The notes beneath the pieces were generated by a model. It did not search any database. It had not been told where the DNA came from and was given only the letters and a program-made list of their open reading frames with translations. This document shows positions 60,972 through 64,000 of a DNA stretch of 64,000 bases, piece by piece (the stretch's first letter is position 1; each line of letters begins with the position of its first letter). The DNA is from SM1-50 sp964467345 (GTDB lineage: Archaea > Thermoplasmatota > E2 > DHVEG-1). Location: assembly GCA_964467345.1 (NCBI GenBank), contig CAYXPY010000007.1:12530-76529 (forward strand). Reading direction: 5' to 3'. Made by a program: the position numbers and the translations under genes.

Positions 60972-62039
60972 ATGAATCATGGAAATATTGTTCATGTTGT
61001 TGGAACAGGCACGATAGGAGAACCATTGATTGGGTTGTTATGCGATGCCAAAGACGATCTCGGGATCGACGAGGTAACTTTTTATAAACATAGCCCCACA
61101 CTTGAAGATCGACCAAAGATAAAAGGAATGATAAACCGGGGCGCAAACCTTTCTGTCGCAGACGATAAAGTCAAGGAATTCCAGGAGCTTGGACTCGAAC
61201 CAATGTACGGTGGCGAAGAAGCAATCAAGAGGGCCACTGTTATTATCGATTGCACCCCAAAAGGCACCGGGCTGATGAACAAAGAAAAATACTACAATAA
61301 ATACAAAAATAAAATAAAAGGATTCATCGCCCAAGGTTCTGAATTTGGGTTCGGAAAGATGTATGCCCTTGGAATCAATGATGAAGCAATAACGAAAAAG
61401 GATCAATTCATTCATGTGGTAAGCTGCAACACCCATAACATGGCTGTTCTTATTCACACCCTTGCCGTCGAAAAGAAAAAAAGTCACCTGAACGAAGGCC
61501 GATTCCTCTGTATCAGGAGGGCAAATGATATCAGCCAGGTGAAAAGTTTTGTTCCATCCCCCGAGGTTGGAACACATAAAGATGAGAAGATGGGCACGCA
61601 CCATGCAGTCGATGTGTACCATCTCTACAAAACTTTAGGGATCAATGTCAACGTGTTTTCTAGTGCGATGAAACTAAACACACAGTACATGCACTGCATC
61701 TGGTATGACCTGAAACTTGATACGAAGATCACAAAAGAGGGGGCAATCAAGAAATTCATGCAAAACCCAAGAGTCGCAGTTACCTACAAAAAATCTGCAA
61801 ATCTTGTGTTTTCTTTTGGAAGAGACCATGGCCATTATGGAAGAATCCTTGATCAAACCGTTGTTGTTCTCCCAACAATCCACGTGATTAACGAAAACGA
61901 AATAATTGGTTTTTGTTTCACCCCGCAGGATGGAAATGCGCTTCTTAGCAGTATTGCCGCAACAGAACGATTCTTATATCCGGACAGTTACGAAGAGAAA
62001 TTAAAATGCCTTGGTGCATTTCTGATGCAAGAAGTATAA
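60972..62039 (+). CDS. Divergent archaeal type II glyceraldehyde-3-phosphate dehydrogenase homologue
   Basis: 355 residues. The overall layout is archaeal GAPDH: Rossmann glycine loop (VGTGTIGEPL), the IIDCTPKGTG strand, GFIAQGSE, the nucleophile Cys152 in VVSCNTHNM, RRANDISQVK, and the MHCIW helix. Differences stand out: canonical archaeal GAPDH has NGYGTIGKRVA and SCNTTGL, whereas here Arg/Lys after GTIG is replaced by Glu-Pro and the TTGL after Cys is THNM. It may be a genuine but diverged GAPDH or a related dehydrogenase with another aldehyde-phosphate substrate. GGGGAG 8 bases upstream supports the ATG at 60972 over a TTG two codons earlier. Confidence 0.78.
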   Translation: MNHGNIVHVVGTGTIGEPLIGLLCDAKDDLGIDEVTFYKHSPTLEDRPKIKGMINRGANLSVADDKVKEFQELGLEPMYGGEEAIKRATVIIDCTPKGTGLMNKEKYYNKYKNKIKGFIAQGSEFGFGKMYALGINDEAITKKDQFIHVVSCNTHNMAVLIHTLAVEKKKSHLNEGRFLCIRRANDISQVKSFVPSPEVGTHKDEKMGTHHAVDVYHLYKTLGINVNVFSSAMKLNTQYMHCIWYDLKLDTKITKEGAIKKFMQNPRVAVTYKKSANLVFSFGRDHGHYGRILDQTVVVLPTIHVINENEIIGFCFTPQDGNALLSSIAATERFLYPDSYEEKLKCLGAFLMQEV

Positions 62040-62117
62040 AAACGTTTCAAAATACAATACTTCTACTTTTTCTTTCCATTACAAAAAATAAAAAAAGAAA
62101 GAGAGGGGGATCCTCGA

Positions 62118-64000
62118 TTAAGAGGAATATCCGCCAAATCTCAAGCTTGCGTCACCGAAGAGGGCCCAGTTGGTGATACAGAAGGCTGCGAGCTGCTCGA
62201 TGGTGTTTTCATTAAGGTATTTCGAGATGGCTTGGCTGTGGGCTTGTGCAAGGTTTGTCATATTGTTGTACCCGATGTGATAGAAGAAGTTCATCTCCAG
62301 CGCCGCGCTTAAGGTATCTGGGTCGTTTGAACTACCAAAGCCATATCCGGTACACCCTGTTGATGCAATCGCACCGCCACGGGCTTTTCTGACAAATCCC
62401 CAGGAGAAACAGTACGGAACTGGGAGACCATAACAGAAATATCGACTGCGAGTTCTGTTGGTATCAAGCAATGCAGGGATCATTGAGACATTGTACAGAC
62501 CATTGTGACACCCACCCACAATGACTACGGGTAATTTGTCACCATTGACGATAAACGGGAACAGGAAGATGTTCAGACCACCGGTCCAATCATCAGGATA
62601 TTCACCGTCATGCCATATCGTATTCCATGAGTAAGGATTCCCATGGCCTTCAAAATCAACAAACCCTGCGCCTTCGTTAAATGATTTAATGATATCCTTT
62701 GGGGTTGGTGTTCGTCCACCGGTGTCCCGATTCACCGTATAACACCGTGTAAGGGTAAGACTTGGAATCGCGTTCTTGGTATAATTGTAGGCAAGGTCGG
62801 AGAGGTACTCGCCATCTGGTTTCCCCTGATAATACGCGAATGTTTTTCCACCGATACCCACGAAGTTATCATACCATGGTTTGTCTTCAGGACCAGAGCT
62901 TTCATATTTTATGATTTTTTTCACAATTGTGTTAACTTCTCGTGTGTTTGTGCAAGCTAATCGTGAGACATAGACTTCCGGGTACAAATCAAAGATATCT
63001 TTGGCAGCACCAGGTGCGTTCCAGGCAGCATACACGCCATCACCATTGGAATCCCAGCTGTCGAAGACACCAGTCGCGTTATACAAACACCCGTAGTAAT
63101 GGTCAGATAAACATCCTTCATCGTCTTGCTGCGGCATACTGACGTATCGGACAGGGACCCACCATCCAGTCCATCCAGCAGAACGGGTGTCCTTATCATT
63201 TGCGAAGATATGGGATTTCAGACCGCCGACAAGAGTCACATAGGTGATGTTCATCGTGTCATAAGCGTCTTTAATGAAATACTTCACCTGCTCAGGCTGA
63301 TCAAAACCCTCATACTCAGCAAGAATATCCTCCATGGACTTAAACATGGTTACGACGCCTTTGTCAGTCTTATGGTCGATGAGCGGTTGAAGCGCTGATT
63401 CAAACTTCGCTGGAGCGATAATGACCAAATCAACATCAGCAGCGGTTGACCGTGGCTTGGTATTCGGTTCAGTGTACTGTATTTCAACATCAAAACCACC
63501 AGCATACGCTATCTCATTGTTCAAAGGCGAATAACGAACAGGATAACAGACCACCTTGACAAAGGTCACCTGCTGGTTGTTCTCGTTTCGACCCGCACCA
63601 AGACTAAAGGTAGACCAGGTATCTGGATAGAACGCAGCACTCCCATAGACCGCTGGATCTTTGACATACTCTGTCTGCTCACTTAACTGTGATAAGGGAG
63701 CAATACGAGCAGGAATGACCTCTGCTGTGAGTGTCATCGTCTCGATATTCAATGGAGTGGAAATGACCTGAATATCGGTCGATCCAAAAGGAATCTGCAG
63801 TGTCTTAACATACACCGGTAACACTGGTTTATTGAAGTCTAACAACTCTGTTGTTGCACCCGCAATTAGGACTTCGATAAATCCATCTTTCTCAGATAAT
63901 ATTGGTTGTGATGAAAAGACCACAGATGCGGATTCATCAGATATAGTTGTTGCTTGTTTCAAAGAGACGTTCGGTGTGAACGCAGCTGCCCCTAGCCCAC
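62118..64000 (-). CDS. C25 (gingipain-like) cysteine peptidase, N-terminus cut by window edge
   Basis: About 627 residues are visible. The frame is open past the edge; the first in-window residues (GLGAAAFTPNVSLKQ) look like the end of a signal peptide, so only ~20-30 residues are missing. Counting from the TTG codon at 63962, the catalytic His440 (DFEGHGNPYSW) and Cys485 (VGGCHNG) are present. The protein ends just after the catalytic fold (WALFGDASLRFGGYSS). It has no PKD domain and neither C-terminal module, unlike the other C25 proteins here, so it may be a freely secreted form. It is convergent with the GAPDH-like gene, with 78 bases between stops. Confidence 0.88.
   Translation of the reverse strand, partial: GLGAAAFTPNVSLKQATTISDESASVVFSSQPILSEKDGFIEVLIAGATTELLDFNKPVLPVYVKTLQIPFGSTDIQVISTPLNIETMTLTAEVIPARIAPLSQLSEQTEYVKDPAVYGSAAFYPDTWSTFSLGAGRNENNQQVTFVKVVCYPVRYSPLNNEIAYAGGFDVEIQYTEPNTKPRSTAADVDLVIIAPAKFESALQPLIDHKTDKGVVTMFKSMEDILAEYEGFDQPEQVKYFIKDAYDTMNITYVTLVGGLKSHIFANDKDTRSAGWTGWWVPVRYVSMPQQDDEGCLSDHYYGCLYNATGVFDSWDSNGDGVYAAWNAPGAAKDIFDLYPEVYVSRLACTNTREVNTIVKKIIKYESSGPEDKPWYDNFVGIGGKTFAYYQGKPDGEYLSDLAYNYTKNAIPSLTLTRCYTVNRDTGGRTPTPKDIIKSFNEGAGFVDFEGHGNPYSWNTIWHDGEYPDDWTGGLNIFLFPFIVNGDKLPVVIVGGCHNGLYNVSMIPALLDTNRTRSRYFCYGLPVPYCFSWGFVRKARGGAIASTGCTGYGFGSSNDPDTLSAALEMNFFYHIGYNNMTNLAQAHSQAISKYLNENTIEQLAAFCITNWALFGDASLRFGGYSS

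Noticed and set aside
1..64000. CRISPR arrays, insertion sequences or integrated elements
   Set aside because: No regularly spaced direct repeats, transposase or integrase genes, or tRNA-associated attachment duplications were seen. Both tRNA genes have normal flanks.

Overview
The window is archaeal. Evidence includes two tRNA genes without encoded CCA, TATA boxes at about -26 with leaderless or short-leader starts, an archaeal-type aspartyl-tRNA synthetase, tRNA C56 2'-O-methylase (Trm56), Hjc resolvase, RtcB, a PyrB/PyrI pair, an archaeal type II GAPDH homologue, and the archaeal CoA route (pantoate kinase plus phosphopantothenate synthetase). A class II HMG-CoA reductase, at least four secreted C25 (gingipain-like) cysteine peptidases, an M14 carboxypeptidase and a ferredoxin-linked 2-oxoacid oxidoreductase suggest an anaerobic, protein-degrading heterotroph, probably of the Thermoplasmatota (marine benthic group D-like). 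That taxonomic placement is inference. I see no CRISPR array, insertion sequence or rRNA gene.

Layout. 1-11.7 kb is a minus-strand secretome block: a C25 peptidase cut by the left edge, a 1683-residue surface protein with adhesin/MAM-like domains, a second C25 peptidase, and an M14 carboxypeptidase. Two kinds of C-terminal module are shared between otherwise unrelated secreted proteins. 12-16.5 kb is a first signalling locus: stand-alone receiver, a protein made of three copies of an uncharacterised domain, a membrane histidine kinase, and a kinase-less membrane PAS protein. 16.6-30.7 kb is mixed metabolism and regulation: aminotransferase, four-subunit 2-oxoacid:ferredoxin oxidoreductase, convergent CoaBC/pantoate kinase, UspA, Hjc, CBS-domain proteins, a second single-copy gene for the uncharacterised domain, small regulators, and a second surface protein. 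30.8-34.4 kb holds tRNA-Val, Trm56 with an HD protein, tRNA-Leu, a PP-loop ATPase and a 55-residue Cys-rich protein that falls below usual ORF cut-offs. 34.6-40.3 kb holds an Fe-S protein, a third C25 peptidase, two lipoproteins and a candidate gene for an 18-residue lysine-rich peptide.

40.4-46.1 kb carries a KimA-like APC transporter, a pair of related small membrane proteins divergent from NikR, and HypF. 46.2-51 kb is a second signalling locus: receiver, PAS histidine kinase, an unknown sensor-like protein, and a five-PAS protein without a kinase domain. 51-64 kb is housekeeping: AspRS, phosphopantothenate synthetase, PAC2 protein, RtcB, a helix-hairpin-helix protein, PyrBI, HMG-CoA reductase, a DUF504 protein, a metallo-beta-lactamase-fold hydrolase and a divergent GAPDH. 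A fourth C25 peptidase is cut by the right edge.

Working together: the secreted peptidases would feed peptides and amino acids to aminotransferase and 2-oxoacid:ferredoxin oxidoreductase. Pantoate kinase, phosphopantothenate synthetase and CoaBC supply the CoA that the oxidoreductase needs, and HMG-CoA reductase leads to isoprenoid lipids. Two parallel phosphorelay loci, each combining a kinase with a separate kinase-less PAS protein and an output-less receiver, suggest a modular sensory network whose output partners are not obvious. The uncharacterised domain (12.6 and 26.7 kb) is the best candidate for an undescribed component.
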